Origin: Mycolicibacterium moriokaense
Lineage (GTDB): Bacteria > Actinomycetota > Actinomycetes > Mycobacteriales > Mycobacteriaceae
Assembly: GCF_003347205.1 (NCBI RefSeq)
Contig: NZ_QQBJ01000001.1
Span: 1-64,000 of the forward strand
DNA length: 64,000 nt
Reading direction: 5' to 3'
Below the pieces are notes generated by a model. The model was not told where the DNA came from. It did no database searches and worked only from the letters and a program-made list of their open reading frames with translations. A program made the position numbers and the translations under genes. Positions within the stretch are counted from its first letter, which is position 1. Every line of letters begins with the position of its first letter. Positions 42,116 through 52,462 of the stretch are shown here, one piece after another.

Positions 42116-42285
42116 GGCACCGAACCCTAGCGGTTACGGCGGATTACGGAGTCGGGTCGGGAATCTGCTTTACAGATCGGCAGCAACACACAGAAAACGG
42201 ACCATTTTCCGTACAGTTTGCTGAAGAAGTTCTCAATAGGGGGGTTTCGTAAAGCCCCCCGATGTCGTATGGCAAGATATTGACT
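42116..42285. promoter_or_regulatory. Divergent TetR/TetR control region with several inverted repeats
   Basis: Three symmetric elements lie here. ACGGACCATTTTCCGT (about 42197-42212) has ACGGA/TCCGT arms. A GGGGGG/CCCCCC hairpin with TTTCGTAAAG between the arms spans 42239-42260. The pair GTCGTATGGCA and TGCCGCATACGGC (about 42264-42300) overlaps the start of the plus-strand TetR. The last is best placed for autorepression of that TetR. AT-rich patches in between are unusual for the window. Confidence 0.5.
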
Positions 42286-42921
42286 ATGCCGCATACGGCA
42301 AGCAGGGGGCCAGGCCGTCCACCAGCAGCGAAGGCAGCTGAAACTCGTGAGCGCATATTGCGTGCCGCTCGTGAAGTGTTCAGCGAACTCGGCTATGACG
42401 CTGCCACTTTTCAGGCGATCGCCATCCGCGCCGATCTGACGCGGCCGGCGATCAACCACTATTTCGCGAGCAAACGATTGCTGTACCGAGAAGTGGTCGA
42501 GCAGACGAATGCAATCGTGGTCAGCGCAGGCATGGCAAAGGCGCAGGGGCAGGCCAGCCTGCTCGGCCGGCTGTCGGCGTTCTTCTCCGCGGCGATGCAG
42601 GCCGACAGCGAGGACCGTTCCGTGGCAGCGTTTCTGGTGACCTCCGTGCTGGAGGGCCAGCGGCACCCTGAGTTGCGCAGCGACGACCACGATTCGATGA
42701 AGAACTCGCGGGCGTTCGTGTCCTGGGCGGTCAACGACGCCATCGAGAAGGGCGAGCTGACCACCGACACCGACGTGCCGCAATTGGTCGAAATGCTCGT
42801 CGCGGTGATGTGGGGGATGGGCTTCTACGCCGGCTACGTCGGCTCGCACAACCAGCTCGAGGCCATCGTCGACAAGCTGGAACTGTTGTTGGCCAACAAG
42901 CTCTGGAAGCTCGCGGAGTAA
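42286..42921 (+). CDS. TetR/AcrR family transcriptional regulator
   Basis: The 211-residue protein has a basic N-terminal arm (ASRGPGRPPAAKAAETRERIL), the helix-turn-helix GYDAATFQAIAIRADLTRPAINHYF, and a C-terminal domain of about 150 residues. I set the start at ATG 42286. The alternative ATG at 42262 lies within the inverted repeat and adds eight residues. Downstream, after 74 bp, lie two SAM-methyltransferases on the same strand, which it may regulate. From memory, a TetR precedes the same methyltransferase pair in M. tuberculosis. Confidence 0.85.
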   Translation: MPHTASRGPGRPPAAKAAETRERILRAAREVFSELGYDAATFQAIAIRADLTRPAINHYFASKRLLYREVVEQTNAIVVSAGMAKAQGQASLLGRLSAFFSAAMQADSEDRSVAAFLVTSVLEGQRHPELRSDDHDSMKNSRAFVSWAVNDAIEKGELTTDTDVPQLVEMLVAVMWGMGFYAGYVGSHNQLEAIVDKLELLLANKLWKLAE

Positions 42922-42935
42922 GTCGTTTCTGACAG

Positions 42936-42965
42936 ATTTGTGACAAGGTGACGTTTGCCACAAAT
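42936..42965. promoter_or_regulatory. Inverted repeat upstream of the methyltransferase pair
   Basis: ATTTGTGACAA (42936-42946) is mirrored by TTTGCCACAAAT (42954-42965), matching 10 of 12 positions as complement. It is followed by CTTAGCTAAG, a perfect 10-bp palindrome at 42974-42983. Either may be an operator for the upstream TetR; the first could also end its transcript. TAAGTT at 42980-42985 is a possible -10. Confidence 0.45.
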
Positions 42966-42995
42966 GCATGTAGCTTAGCTAAGTTATTCAGTAGC

Positions 42996-44896
<1,901 letters not shown>

Positions 44897-44905
44897 CCTC
44901 GCACC

Positions 44906-44969
44906 GTGAGCGTGCGTGTCTGCACACGACACGCCGCGGGTTGGCGTCCAACTGTGCACGCTCGCGCGG
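44906..44969. repeat. 64-bp dispersed hairpin element, copy B
   Basis: This is the inverted counterpart of copy A at 11211-11274, with the same length and about 49 of 64 identical bases. It contains the uninterrupted block TGCACACGACACGCCGCG and ends in GCACGCTCGC, complementary to its GTGAGCGTGC start. It lies just after the methyltransferase stop, so it probably forms the 3' end of that transcript. Confidence 0.7.
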
Positions 44970-45002
44970 ATGGGCTCTAGATTCGAGGCCCTTCTGAGTG
45001 GC

Positions 45003-45021
45003 CCAACCGGTTGGTTAGGAT
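45003..45021 (+). promoter_or_regulatory. Palindromic operator and -10 of the aldehyde dehydrogenase promoter
   Basis: CCAACCGGTTGG (45003-45014) is a perfect 12-bp palindrome directly followed by TAGGAT (45016-45021), which fits the -10 consensus. The extended sequence CCAACCGGTTGGTTAG closely resembles CCAACCAGTTGATTGA at 61989-62004, upstream of the TetR gene at 62036. Binding here would block RNA polymerase. A leader of about 50 bp with AGGAAGG precedes the ATG at 45078. Confidence 0.6.
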
Positions 45022-45077
45022 CGGGCGCAGGCGAGGTGTACACATCTCTGCGCCTCGGGTCAGGAAGGACGTCCATC

Positions 45078-46496
45078 ATGACCACCGATTCGATTCCACA
45101 GGCTGCACCCGCGGTACCCGCGCCGGTCGCGCCCGATATCCCGCAGACCGTCGCCCGGTTGCGCGCCACCTTCGCCAGCGGCCGCACCCGCAGCGTCGAA
45201 TGGCGTAAGCAACAGCTCAAGGCGCTCGGCGCAATGGTGAGCGAGAACGAGGAAGCGATCGCGGCCGCGCTGGAGCAGGACCTGGGCCGCAAGCCGTTCG
45301 AGGCGTGGCTGGCCGACATCGCCCCCACCGTCGGGGAGGCCAAGGACGCCGAGCGCAACGTCCGCAAGTGGATGCGGCGCAAGCACCGCCTGCTCGAGAT
45401 GTCCCAACTGCCCGGCCGCGGCTGGATCGAGTACGAGCCGTACGGCACGGTGCTGATCATCGGCGCGTGGAACTTCCCGTTCGTCTTGACGCTGGGACCG
45501 GCCGTCGCCGCCATCGCCGCGGGAAACACCGTGCTGCTCAAGCCCTCCGAGGTGGCCCCCGCGTCGTCTGCGGTGATGGCCGAACTGGTGCCGAAGTATC
45601 TCGACAACGACGCGATCGCAGTGATCGAGGGCGACGGCGCGGTCAGCCAGGAGCTGATCGCCCAGGGCTTCGACCGGCTGCTGTTCACCGGCGGCACCGA
45701 GATCGGCCGCAAGGTATACGAGGGTGCGGCCAGCCATCTCACCCCGGTGACGCTGGAGCTTGGCGGCAAGAGCCCGGTGATCGTCGCCGAGGACGCCGAC
45801 ATCGACGTCGCCGCCAAGCGGATCGCCTGGACCAAGCTGATCAACTCGGGTCAGATCTGCATCGCGCCCGACTACGTCATCGCCGACGCCAAGATCCGCG
45901 ACCAGCTCGTCGGCAAGATCGCCCAGGCCATATCGAAGTACGAGGCCGAACACCCCAACGGCATGCCGATCGTCAACCGGCGCCACTTCGACCGCCTGAC
46001 GGCGTCGCTCGCCGCGACGAAGGGTGACATAGCCGTCGGCGGCAGAACAGACGCGGACGACATGCACATCCACCCGACGGTCGTGGTCGATCCCGATCCC
46101 GCCGAGCCGTTGATGACAGATGAGATCTTCGGGCCCATCCTGCCCGTCGTGACCGTTCAAAACCTCGACGAGGCAATCAAGTTCGTCAACTCGAGGCCCA
46201 AGCCGCTGGCGGCCTACCTGTTCACCAAGGCCAAGAGCATCCGTGAGCGCGTGATCAAGGAGGTCTCGGCCGGCGGCATGGTGGTCAACCATCTACTGTT
46301 CCAGTTCGCGAGCAACAAGCTGCCTTTCGGCGGTGTCGGACCGTCGGGCATGGGCGCCTATCACGGCAAGTTCGGCTTCGAGGAGTTCAGCCACAAGAAG
46401 TCGGTGATGACCAAGCCCACCCGACCCGACGCAATGAGCTTCATGTATCCCCCGTATACAGAGACGGCGAAGAAGCTGGCGCGCAAGCTGATCTGA
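45078..46496 (+). CDS. Aldehyde dehydrogenase (class 3-like, NAD(P)-dependent)
   Basis: The 472-residue enzyme has the NAD-binding region (GAWNFPF, LLKPSE), the catalytic Glu in VTLELGGKSP and the catalytic Cys in NSGQICIAPDYV, plus PFGGVGPSGMGAYHG near the C-terminus, typical of fatty-aldehyde-type (class 3) ALDHs. A hydrophobic C-terminal tail is absent. It oxidises a medium- or long-chain or aromatic aldehyde to the acid. From memory it corresponds to Rv0147. It starts an operon with the SDR and the quinone oxidoreductase and has a palindromic operator in its promoter. Confidence 0.9.
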   Translation: MTTDSIPQAAPAVPAPVAPDIPQTVARLRATFASGRTRSVEWRKQQLKALGAMVSENEEAIAAALEQDLGRKPFEAWLADIAPTVGEAKDAERNVRKWMRRKHRLLEMSQLPGRGWIEYEPYGTVLIIGAWNFPFVLTLGPAVAAIAAGNTVLLKPSEVAPASSAVMAELVPKYLDNDAIAVIEGDGAVSQELIAQGFDRLLFTGGTEIGRKVYEGAASHLTPVTLELGGKSPVIVAEDADIDVAAKRIAWTKLINSGQICIAPDYVIADAKIRDQLVGKIAQAISKYEAEHPNGMPIVNRRHFDRLTASLAATKGDIAVGGRTDADDMHIHPTVVVDPDPAEPLMTDEIFGPILPVVTVQNLDEAIKFVNSRPKPLAAYLFTKAKSIRERVIKEVSAGGMVVNHLLFQFASNKLPFGGVGPSGMGAYHGKFGFEEFSHKKSVMTKPTRPDAMSFMYPPYTETAKKLARKLI

Positions 46497-46538
46497 CCCC
46501 GCGCCCGCGCCGACAGACCCGACAAGAGAGGAACACCA

Positions 46539-47405
46539 GTGCCAGGAGTGCAGGATCGCGTCATCGTCGTCACCGGAGCCGGCGGCGGACTGGGGCGTGA
46601 GTACGCGCTGACGCTCGCCAAGGAGGGCGCCAGCGTCGTCGTCAACGACCTCGGTGGCGCGCGCGACGGGACGGGCGCAGGCCACAACATGGCCGACGAG
46701 GTGGTCAAGGAGATCAAGGACGCGGGCGGCCGGGCCGTGGCGAACTACGACTCCGTGGCCGAACCGGAGGCCGCCGCGAACATCATCCAGACCGCGATCG
46801 ACGAGTTCGGCAAGGTCGACGGCGTGGTCAGCAACGCGGGCATCCTGCGCGACGGCACCTTCCACAAGATGGAGTTCGGTGCCTGGGACTCCGTGCTCAA
46901 GGTGCACCTCTACGGCGGCTACAACGTGATTCGTGCCGCCTGGCCGCACTTCCGCGAGCAGAGCTACGGCCGCGTCGTCGTCGCCACATCCACCAGCGGA
47001 CTGTTCGGTAACTTCGGGCAGGCCAACTACGGCGCCGCGAAGCTGGGCCTGGTGGGCCTGATCAACACGCTGGCCCAGGAGGGCGCGAAGTACAACATCA
47101 AGACCAATGCCGTCGCACCTATCGCGGCCACTCGGATGACGCAGGACATCCTGCCGCCGGAGGTCTTCGAGAAGCTGACCCCGGAGTACGTCGCACCGGT
47201 GGTGGCGTACCTGATGAGTGAGGAGAACTCCGAAACCGCAGCGGTATTCATCGTCGGCGGCGGCAAGGTGCAGCGGGCGGCGCTGTTCCAGAACGACGGC
47301 GTCACGTTCTCCGACGGGGTGCCTTCGGTCGACGACATCGCGGCCAAGTGGGGCGAGATCACCGACCTGTCAGCCGCTCAGCGGGCGACGTTCAGCCTAG
47401 GCTGA
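46539..47405 (+). CDS. SDR family oxidoreductase (MFE-2/HSD17B4-like)
   Basis: The 288-residue short-chain dehydrogenase has the cofactor motif VTGAGGGLGREYAL, VVNDLGGARDGTGAGHNMADEVV (NAD-binding acidic region), NAG in SNAGILRD, and the catalytic Ser/Tyr/Lys in STSGLFGNFGQANYGAAKLG. The long insertion after the second strand and the overall pattern match the 3-hydroxyacyl-CoA dehydrogenase part of peroxisomal-type multifunctional enzyme 2, here without the hydratase part. It probably acts in acyl-CoA beta-oxidation. AGAGAGGAA precedes the GTG start. It follows the ALDH gene by 42 bp. Confidence 0.9.
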   Translation: MPGVQDRVIVVTGAGGGLGREYALTLAKEGASVVVNDLGGARDGTGAGHNMADEVVKEIKDAGGRAVANYDSVAEPEAAANIIQTAIDEFGKVDGVVSNAGILRDGTFHKMEFGAWDSVLKVHLYGGYNVIRAAWPHFREQSYGRVVVATSTSGLFGNFGQANYGAAKLGLVGLINTLAQEGAKYNIKTNAVAPIAATRMTQDILPPEVFEKLTPEYVAPVVAYLMSEENSETAAVFIVGGGKVQRAALFQNDGVTFSDGVPSVDDIAAKWGEITDLSAAQRATFSLG

Positions 47406-47416
47406 CCGCCCGAAGT

Positions 47417-48382
47417 ATGAAAGCGCTTGTCGCGCGGCAACTTTCCGGTCCTGCCGGACTCGACTACACCGAGGTCGATGATCTCGACGGCGGTGACGAC
47501 GTGGTCGTCGTCGACGTGGGCGCCGCGGGCGTCAGCTTCCCCGACCTGCTGCTGCTGCGCGGTGAGTATCAGCTGCGGCTGGAGCCCCCGTTCATTCCGG
47601 GCATGGAGGTCGCGGGGACGGTCCGGTCGGCGCCGTACGAGTCCGAATACAAGCCGGGCCAACGGGTTACCGCGATGTCGATGCTCGGCGGCTGGGCAGA
47701 GCAGGTGGCCGTCACCCCGGCGAACCTGACGCGCACCCCGGACAACCTCGACGACGCCGAGGCTGTCGCGCTGCTGGGCAACTACCAGACGATGTACTTC
47801 GCGCTCGCCAAGCGGGGTGCGCTGCGCGCGGGCGAGACGGTGCTGGTGCTCGGATCGGCCGGCGGTGTCGGAACAGCGGCGATCCAGATCGCAAAGGCGT
47901 TGGGCGCCAACGTGATCGCGATGGTGCACCGACCGCAGGCGATGACCTTCGTCGAGTCGCTCGGCGCCGATGTGGTGCTGCCGCTGACCGAAGGCTGGCT
48001 GCAGGCCGTCAAGGACCACACCGATGGCTGCGGCGTCGACCTGGTGGTCGACCCGATCGGCGGCGAGGCCTTCGACGACGCCGTGCGCGCGCTGGCCACC
48101 GAGGGTCGGCTGCTGGTCATCGGCTTTGCGGCGGGCGGCATTCCGACGGTCAAGGTGAACCGGCTGCTGCTGCGCAATGTCAGCGTGGTGGGTGTCGGCT
48201 ACGGCGAATACGTCAACCGCAAACCCGGCTCGCAGGCGCTGTTCGAGTTCGGGGTCGGCGAACTGGTCAAGGCGGGTCTGCGGCCGCCGCCGCCGATCCG
48301 GTATCCGTTGTCGGAAGGGGCCGCCGCGTTGCAGAGCCTGGCCGACGGTGGGGTGCTGGGCAAGGTGGTGCTGACCCCGTGA
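47417..48382 (+). CDS. Zinc-free quinone oxidoreductase (MDR/QOR family)
   Basis: The 321-residue protein has the GroES-like N-terminal domain (GVSFPDLLLLRGEYQLRLEPPFIPGMEVAG) and the NADPH-binding domain with VLVLGSAGGVGTAAIQIAKALGA. The zinc-binding cysteines and histidines of alcohol dehydrogenases are missing, as usual for quinone oxidoreductases. It likely reduces quinones or enones with NADPH. It lies 11 bp after the SDR and overlaps the HAD gene by 4 bp, so it belongs to the same transcript. Confidence 0.9.
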   Translation: MKALVARQLSGPAGLDYTEVDDLDGGDDVVVVDVGAAGVSFPDLLLLRGEYQLRLEPPFIPGMEVAGTVRSAPYESEYKPGQRVTAMSMLGGWAEQVAVTPANLTRTPDNLDDAEAVALLGNYQTMYFALAKRGALRAGETVLVLGSAGGVGTAAIQIAKALGANVIAMVHRPQAMTFVESLGADVVLPLTEGWLQAVKDHTDGCGVDLVVDPIGGEAFDDAVRALATEGRLLVIGFAAGGIPTVKVNRLLLRNVSVVGVGYGEYVNRKPGSQALFEFGVGELVKAGLRPPPPIRYPLSEGAAALQSLADGGVLGKVVLTP

Positions 48383-49077
48383 AAGCGCTGGCGTTCGACG
48401 TGTTCGGCACCGTCGTCGACTGGCGCTCCAGCATCACCCGCGAACTAGAGGAATTCGGGCGCGCACACGGTCTCGACGGGGATTGGCCGGCCATGGCCGA
48501 CGCGTGGCGGTCCGGCTACGCGCCCGCGATGAACCGGGTGCGCACCGGTGAGTTGCCGTGGACGCGCATCGACGATCTGCACCGGATGATCCTCGAGGAT
48601 CTGCTCGGCGCCGCGGGCTACACGTCGATCTGTGTGCAGGAGGTCGACGAGCTCAACCGGGCCTGGCACCGGCTGGATCCGTGGCCGGACAGCGTCGCCG
48701 GCTTGACCCGGCTGAAGTCGCGTTTCGTCATCAGCACGCTGTCGAACGGCAACGTCTCGCTGTTGACCAACATGGCCAAACACGCTGGCCTGCCATGGGA
48801 TTGCGTGCTTTCCGCCGAACTCTTTCACCACTACAAGCCCGATCCGCAGGCGTACCTCGGCTGCGCGGACCTGCTCGGTGTGCGGCCGGACGAGCTGATG
48901 CTGGTGGCCGCCCATCCGAGTGACCTGCGTGCCGCCCGTGACGTCGGCCTGCACACGGCTTATGTGAATCGACCGCTGGAGTACGGCCCCCACCAGCGAC
49001 CGCACCGCTTCGACGACGGCGAATTCGACTTCGCGGCAACGGATTTTCTCGATCTCGCCGAGCAACTGGGCGCCTGA
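48379..49077 (+). CDS. HAD superfamily hydrolase, haloacid dehalogenase type II-like
   Basis: The 232-residue protein has the nucleophile motif AFDVFGTVVDW (Asp at residue 7), motif II STLSNGN, the Lys in HYKPDPQAY and motif IV VAAHPSDLRAA. This set is typical of L-2-haloacid dehalogenase-type HAD enzymes, although many such proteins act on other substrates. The GTG start overlaps the quinone oxidoreductase stop (GTGA). Its natural substrate is not known. Confidence 0.85.
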   Translation: MKALAFDVFGTVVDWRSSITRELEEFGRAHGLDGDWPAMADAWRSGYAPAMNRVRTGELPWTRIDDLHRMILEDLLGAAGYTSICVQEVDELNRAWHRLDPWPDSVAGLTRLKSRFVISTLSNGNVSLLTNMAKHAGLPWDCVLSAELFHHYKPDPQAYLGCADLLGVRPDELMLVAAHPSDLRAARDVGLHTAYVNRPLEYGPHQRPHRFDDGEFDFAATDFLDLAEQLGA

Positions 49078-49099
49078 GCGCGCGGCGTAGCGTGGAGGG

Positions 49100-49846
49100 A
49101 TGACCGATCAGATGACCACCGAGCTACCGTCCGCGCTGAGCAGGGCCATCGACCTGCTCGCCGCGCCACCAGCCGATCCTGACGTCAGCCGGGGCTACCT
49201 TGACCTGCTCGAAGGCATCCCCGACGCCGACGCCACACCGAAGAACACCGGCACCATCCAGGCGGTGTGGGCCTCCGGCTTGGGCTCGATGCTCTACGAC
49301 AACGCGCAGGCGTTCGCGCGCAAGCTGGTCAGCGCCTGGCAGCTGCCGCTCGAGTGGCTGGACATTCCCTCGGGCGGCGTCGCCCTCGACGTCGGCAGCG
49401 GCCCGGGCAACGTCACCTCGGCGCTGGCCCGCGCCGCCGGACCGGACGGCGTCGCGCTCGGCGTCGACATCTCCGAGCCGATGCTGGCACGGGCCGTCAG
49501 CGCCGAAGCCGGCCCCAACGTCGGCTTCCTGCGCGCCGACGCGCAGCAGCTTCCGTTCCGCGACGCGGCCTTTGACGCGGTGACGTCGCTGGCGGTGCTG
49601 CAGCTGATACCGAACCCGACGACGACGCTGGGCGAGATCGCGCGGGTGCTCAAACCCGGCGGCCGGGTGGCCATCATGGTGCCCACCGCGGGCCGCGGCG
49701 GCGAGTTCCTCAAGTGGCTGCCCAACGGCGGCGTGCACTTCTTCAAAGAGGACGAGATCGGCGACGCGTTCGAAGAACTCGGCCTCGTCGGTGTGCGCAC
49801 GAAGACGCTCGGCAACATCCAATGGGTGCGCGCGCGCAAGCCCTGA
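49100..49846 (+). CDS. Class I SAM-dependent methyltransferase
   Basis: The 248-residue protein has motif I VALDVGSGPGNVTSALARAAG, motif II region VDISEPMLARAV, and the UbiE-like ALQ/VLK segments (FDAVTSLAVLQLIPNP, RVLKPGGRVAIMVP). This is a small-molecule methyltransferase of the Methyltransf_11 type. About 85 residues precede the fold, which is normal for this subgroup. The substrate is unknown. It follows the HAD gene by 22 bp and precedes the DUF456 gene by 12 bp, so it is likely in the same operon. Confidence 0.85.
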   Translation: MTDQMTTELPSALSRAIDLLAAPPADPDVSRGYLDLLEGIPDADATPKNTGTIQAVWASGLGSMLYDNAQAFARKLVSAWQLPLEWLDIPSGGVALDVGSGPGNVTSALARAAGPDGVALGVDISEPMLARAVSAEAGPNVGFLRADAQQLPFRDAAFDAVTSLAVLQLIPNPTTTLGEIARVLKPGGRVAIMVPTAGRGGEFLKWLPNGGVHFFKEDEIGDAFEELGLVGVRTKTLGNIQWVRARKP

Positions 49847-49858
49847 CAAACTAGAGCC

Positions 49859-50344
49859 GTGAGCACCGGCGGAGTCGTCCTCGTCGCGCTGGCGATCGCC
49901 GTCGGGCTGATCGGCATCGTGGTGCCGCTGCTGCCCGGCATCCTGCTGGTGTACGCGGCGATCCTGGTGTGGGCCGTCATCGAGCACTCCGTCGCATCGT
50001 GGGTGACGCTCGGCGTCGTCACCGCGCTGATCGGGGCCACCACGCTGATCAAGTACATGTGGCCGATGAAGCGGATGCGGGCCGCCGACGTCGGCACGCT
50101 CACCCTGCTGGCCGGCGCGGTGCTCGGCATCATCGGGTTCTTCGTGATCCCGGTCGTCGGCCTGGTAATCGGCTTCGTCCTCGGCGTCTACCTGGCCGAA
50201 CTCGCCAACCGCCGCGACCAGCGGATCGCGTGGGCGTCGACCAAGCACGCGATCAAGGGGGTGGCGCTGTCGGTTGGCGTCGAGCTGACGGGCGCGTTGT
50301 TGGCGACGGTCGCGTGGGCGCTCGGGGTGTACGTAACCGCATAA
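49859..50344 (+). CDS. DUF456 domain membrane protein
   Basis: The 161-residue protein is almost entirely hydrophobic, with about four to five transmembrane segments. It has the DUF456 pattern GLIGIVVPLLPGILLVYAAILVWAV near the N-terminus and GFFVIPVVGLVIGFVLGVYLAEL in the middle. The function is not known. The GTG at 49859 follows the methyltransferase stop by 12 bp. It is the last gene before the leaderless promoter of the luciferase-like monooxygenase. Confidence 0.8.
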   Translation: MSTGGVVLVALAIAVGLIGIVVPLLPGILLVYAAILVWAVIEHSVASWVTLGVVTALIGATTLIKYMWPMKRMRAADVGTLTLLAGAVLGIIGFFVIPVVGLVIGFVLGVYLAELANRRDQRIAWASTKHAIKGVALSVGVELTGALLATVAWALGVYVTA

Positions 50345-50363
50345 AAGGCCCGCGCGATCTGGC

Positions 50364-50376
50364 TAGGTTCTACCTA
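50364..50376 (+). promoter_or_regulatory. -10 element for a leaderless LLM monooxygenase transcript
   Basis: TAGGTT at 50364-50369 ends exactly seven bases before the A of the ATG at 50376. This is the geometry expected for a leaderless mRNA. No ribosome-binding site precedes the start, which agrees. Confidence 0.5.
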
Positions 50377-51539
50377 TGGCCAAGCTCCGCTTCGGGTACT
50401 TCATCGCGCCCTTCCACCGTGCAGGCACCAACCCCACCCTCGCGCTGCAGCGCGACCTCGAGTTCGTCGAGCACCTCGACAGAATCGGGTTCGACGAAGT
50501 CTGGATCGGCGAGCACCACTCCGCAGGCAGCGAGATCATCAGCTCGCCGGAGGTGTTCATCGCTGCCGCCGCGGAGCGCGCGAAGCGGATCCGCTTCGGC
50601 ACCGGTGTCATCTCCTTGCCGTACCACAACCCGCTGTGGGCGGCCGACCGGCTGATGCTGCTGGACCACCTCACCCACGGCCGGATCATCGGCGGCGTCG
50701 GGCCCGGTTCGCTGCCCACCGACTCGTCGATGATCGGTCTGACGCCGACCGACACCCGCGAGCTGCTGGAGACCAACCTCGACATCCTGGTTCGGCTGCT
50801 CGCCGGTGAGACCGTCACCGCGAAGACCGCCACGCACGAACTGCACGACGCCAAGCTGCAACTGGCGGCCTACTCCGAGGACGGCATCCCGTTGTCGGTC
50901 GCGGCTGTCGCGTCGCCGACCGGCGCCCGGCTGGCGGGCAAGCACGGCATCGGCCTGCTGTCGATCGGCGCCACCCTGGTCGTCGAGGGGTTCGACGCGC
51001 TGGCGCATCACTGGGGCATCGCGCAGGAGCGCGCCGCGCACTTCGGCACCACCGTCGATCGCAGAAATTGGTCGCTGGTCTGTCCGATGCACATCGCCGA
51101 GACCGAGAAGCAGGCGCGCGAGGACGTCCGCTTCGGCATCGAGCCGTGGTTCCGGTACTTCCAGAAGGTGGCGGCGTTCCCGCAGATGACCATGCCCGGC
51201 GACCAGATCGACGAGATGATCAGCATCATCAACGACGCGGGCGCGGGCGTGATCGGCACGCCGGAGACGGCCAGGGCCCAGGTGCAGCGGTTGTGGGACC
51301 AGTCCGGCGGGTTCGGCTGCATGCTGCAGATGGGCCATGAATGGGCCAACCCCGCGGCGAGCAGGCGTTCCGCGGAACTCTTTGCCGCCGAGGTGATTCC
51401 GCACTTCCAGGGCCAGGCCAAGCCGACGCTCGACGCCGCCGAGCGCGCCAGCGGCGTCCGCGACAACCTGGCGCAGACGGCGATGAGCGCCATCGACCAC
51501 ATGACCAAGAAGTACGAGGCTGAGAAGGCCGGCGGCTGA
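50376..51539 (+). CDS. LLM-class flavin-dependent monooxygenase
   Basis: The 387-residue protein is a bacterial luciferase-like TIM barrel. It has IGFDEVWIGEHHSAG, FGTGVISLPYHNPLWAADRLMLLDHLTHGR and GGVGPGSLPTDSSMIG, in the usual order, and SVAAVASPTGARLAGKHGIGLLS further on. The pattern resembles FMN-dependent limonene/alkane monooxygenase-like proteins; F420 use by relatives in mycobacteria cannot be excluded. Full length. The stop codon lies inside the first copy of a 46-bp direct repeat. Confidence 0.9.
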   Translation: MAKLRFGYFIAPFHRAGTNPTLALQRDLEFVEHLDRIGFDEVWIGEHHSAGSEIISSPEVFIAAAAERAKRIRFGTGVISLPYHNPLWAADRLMLLDHLTHGRIIGGVGPGSLPTDSSMIGLTPTDTRELLETNLDILVRLLAGETVTAKTATHELHDAKLQLAAYSEDGIPLSVAAVASPTGARLAGKHGIGLLSIGATLVVEGFDALAHHWGIAQERAAHFGTTVDRRNWSLVCPMHIAETEKQAREDVRFGIEPWFRYFQKVAAFPQMTMPGDQIDEMISIINDAGAGVIGTPETARAQVQRLWDQSGGFGCMLQMGHEWANPAASRRSAELFAAEVIPHFQGQAKPTLDAAERASGVRDNLAQTAMSAIDHMTKKYEAEKAGG

Positions 51540-51630
51540 CGATCAAGCGGCGCCAGCCGCGTTGAGGAGGCCGCTGCGAAGAGACCGGCGGCTGACGATC
51601 AAGCGGCGCCAGCCGCGTTGAGGAGGCCGC
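51529..51630. repeat. Exact 46-bp direct duplication spanning the LLM stop codon
   Basis: The 46 bases at 51529-51574 recur without change at 51585-51630, a period of 56 bp. The first copy contributes the last Gly-Gly-stop of the LLM gene. Each copy can fold (CGGCT and AGCCG arms around a GC-rich centre). The pair lies between convergent genes and probably works as a doubled transcription end. Confidence 0.85.
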
Positions 51631-51673
51631 CGTACCTAGCCCATACGCTCGACGGGACGTGACGGGCCGGACA

Positions 51674-52462
51674 CTAGCCCAGAAGTGCGGCGCGCAGTTT
51701 CCTCACCTGCTCGCCCGTCACCCCGGCGGCCTCGAGGTAGCCGTCCAGGGAGCCGAAGTCCTCGACGATCGCGCTGCGGGCCGAGTCCAGGTACGCCTCC
51801 TGCACGCCGAGCACCGCTTCGGTCAACCGCGCCTCGGCCACCTCGGCGACCTCGGGAGTGTCCGACATCCGGTTGCGGATGGTCTCCACGATGTGGGCGC
51901 GCAGGTCCGGCACGGCGGCGTTGCTGGCCAGATAGTCGGCCATGATCGCGTCGCGCCCGACACCCGCCGCCTCCAGCACCACGGCGATCGTGAAGCCGGT
52001 CCGGTCCTTGCCCGCGAAGCAGTGCGCCAGCACCCGGTCGTCGTCGCCGAGCAGCGAGACCACCTTGTGCACCGCACGCTGCGCCAGCGGGGACCGCGCG
52101 ATCCGGCCGTACTCCTCGCTCATGTACCGGCCCGCGGCGTCACTGACCGACTCGTCGTCCGGCTTCTCGGTCAGCATCTTCTGAAACGCATGCTCATGCG
52201 GTGCGTCGCCGTCGGAGGCAAGCGTTTCCACGAACGGCAGATGATGGATCGTCACCCCGTCGGGCACCAGTCCCTTCCCGTGACGGTCCAACTCCGGCGC
52301 CGAGCGCAGGTCTGCCACGTCGGTGACGCCGACCTCGATCAGCGTTTCGCGGCCCGCATCGTCGAGTCGGCTCAGCTCACCCGACCGGAACAGCCGTCCC
52401 GGCGCGATGCCCGTGTTCTCGGCGACATCGCGAAAGTTCCATGCTCCCGACAGCTGCGGCAC
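51674..52462 (-). CDS. ptpB: PtpB-like tyrosine/lipid phosphatase
   Basis: The 262-residue protein has the phosphatase loop AHCFAGKDRTGF, a CX5R motif with the Lys/Asp of the MptpB family, and the typical start NFRDVAENTGIAPGRLFRSGELSRLDDAGRETL. Mycobacterial PtpB acts on phosphotyrosine and phosphoinositides and is secreted by pathogens. In an environmental species the role is unclear. The GTG start shares one base with the stop of the adjacent acyl-CoA dehydrogenase gene, an arrangement that I recall from Rv0153c-Rv0154c. Confidence 0.9.
   Translation of the reverse strand: MPQLSGAWNFRDVAENTGIAPGRLFRSGELSRLDDAGRETLIEVGVTDVADLRSAPELDRHGKGLVPDGVTIHHLPFVETLASDGDAPHEHAFQKMLTEKPDDESVSDAAGRYMSEEYGRIARSPLAQRAVHKVVSLLGDDDRVLAHCFAGKDRTGFTIAVVLEAAGVGRDAIMADYLASNAAVPDLRAHIVETIRNRMSDTPEVAEVAEARLTEAVLGVQEAYLDSARSAIVEDFGSLDGYLEAAGVTGEQVRKLRAALLG

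Noticed and set aside
42971-42983. TTAGCTAA-type sequence as an IdeR iron box
   Set aside because: It is too short and lacks the 19-bp iron-box pattern; it is kept only as an unassigned palindrome.
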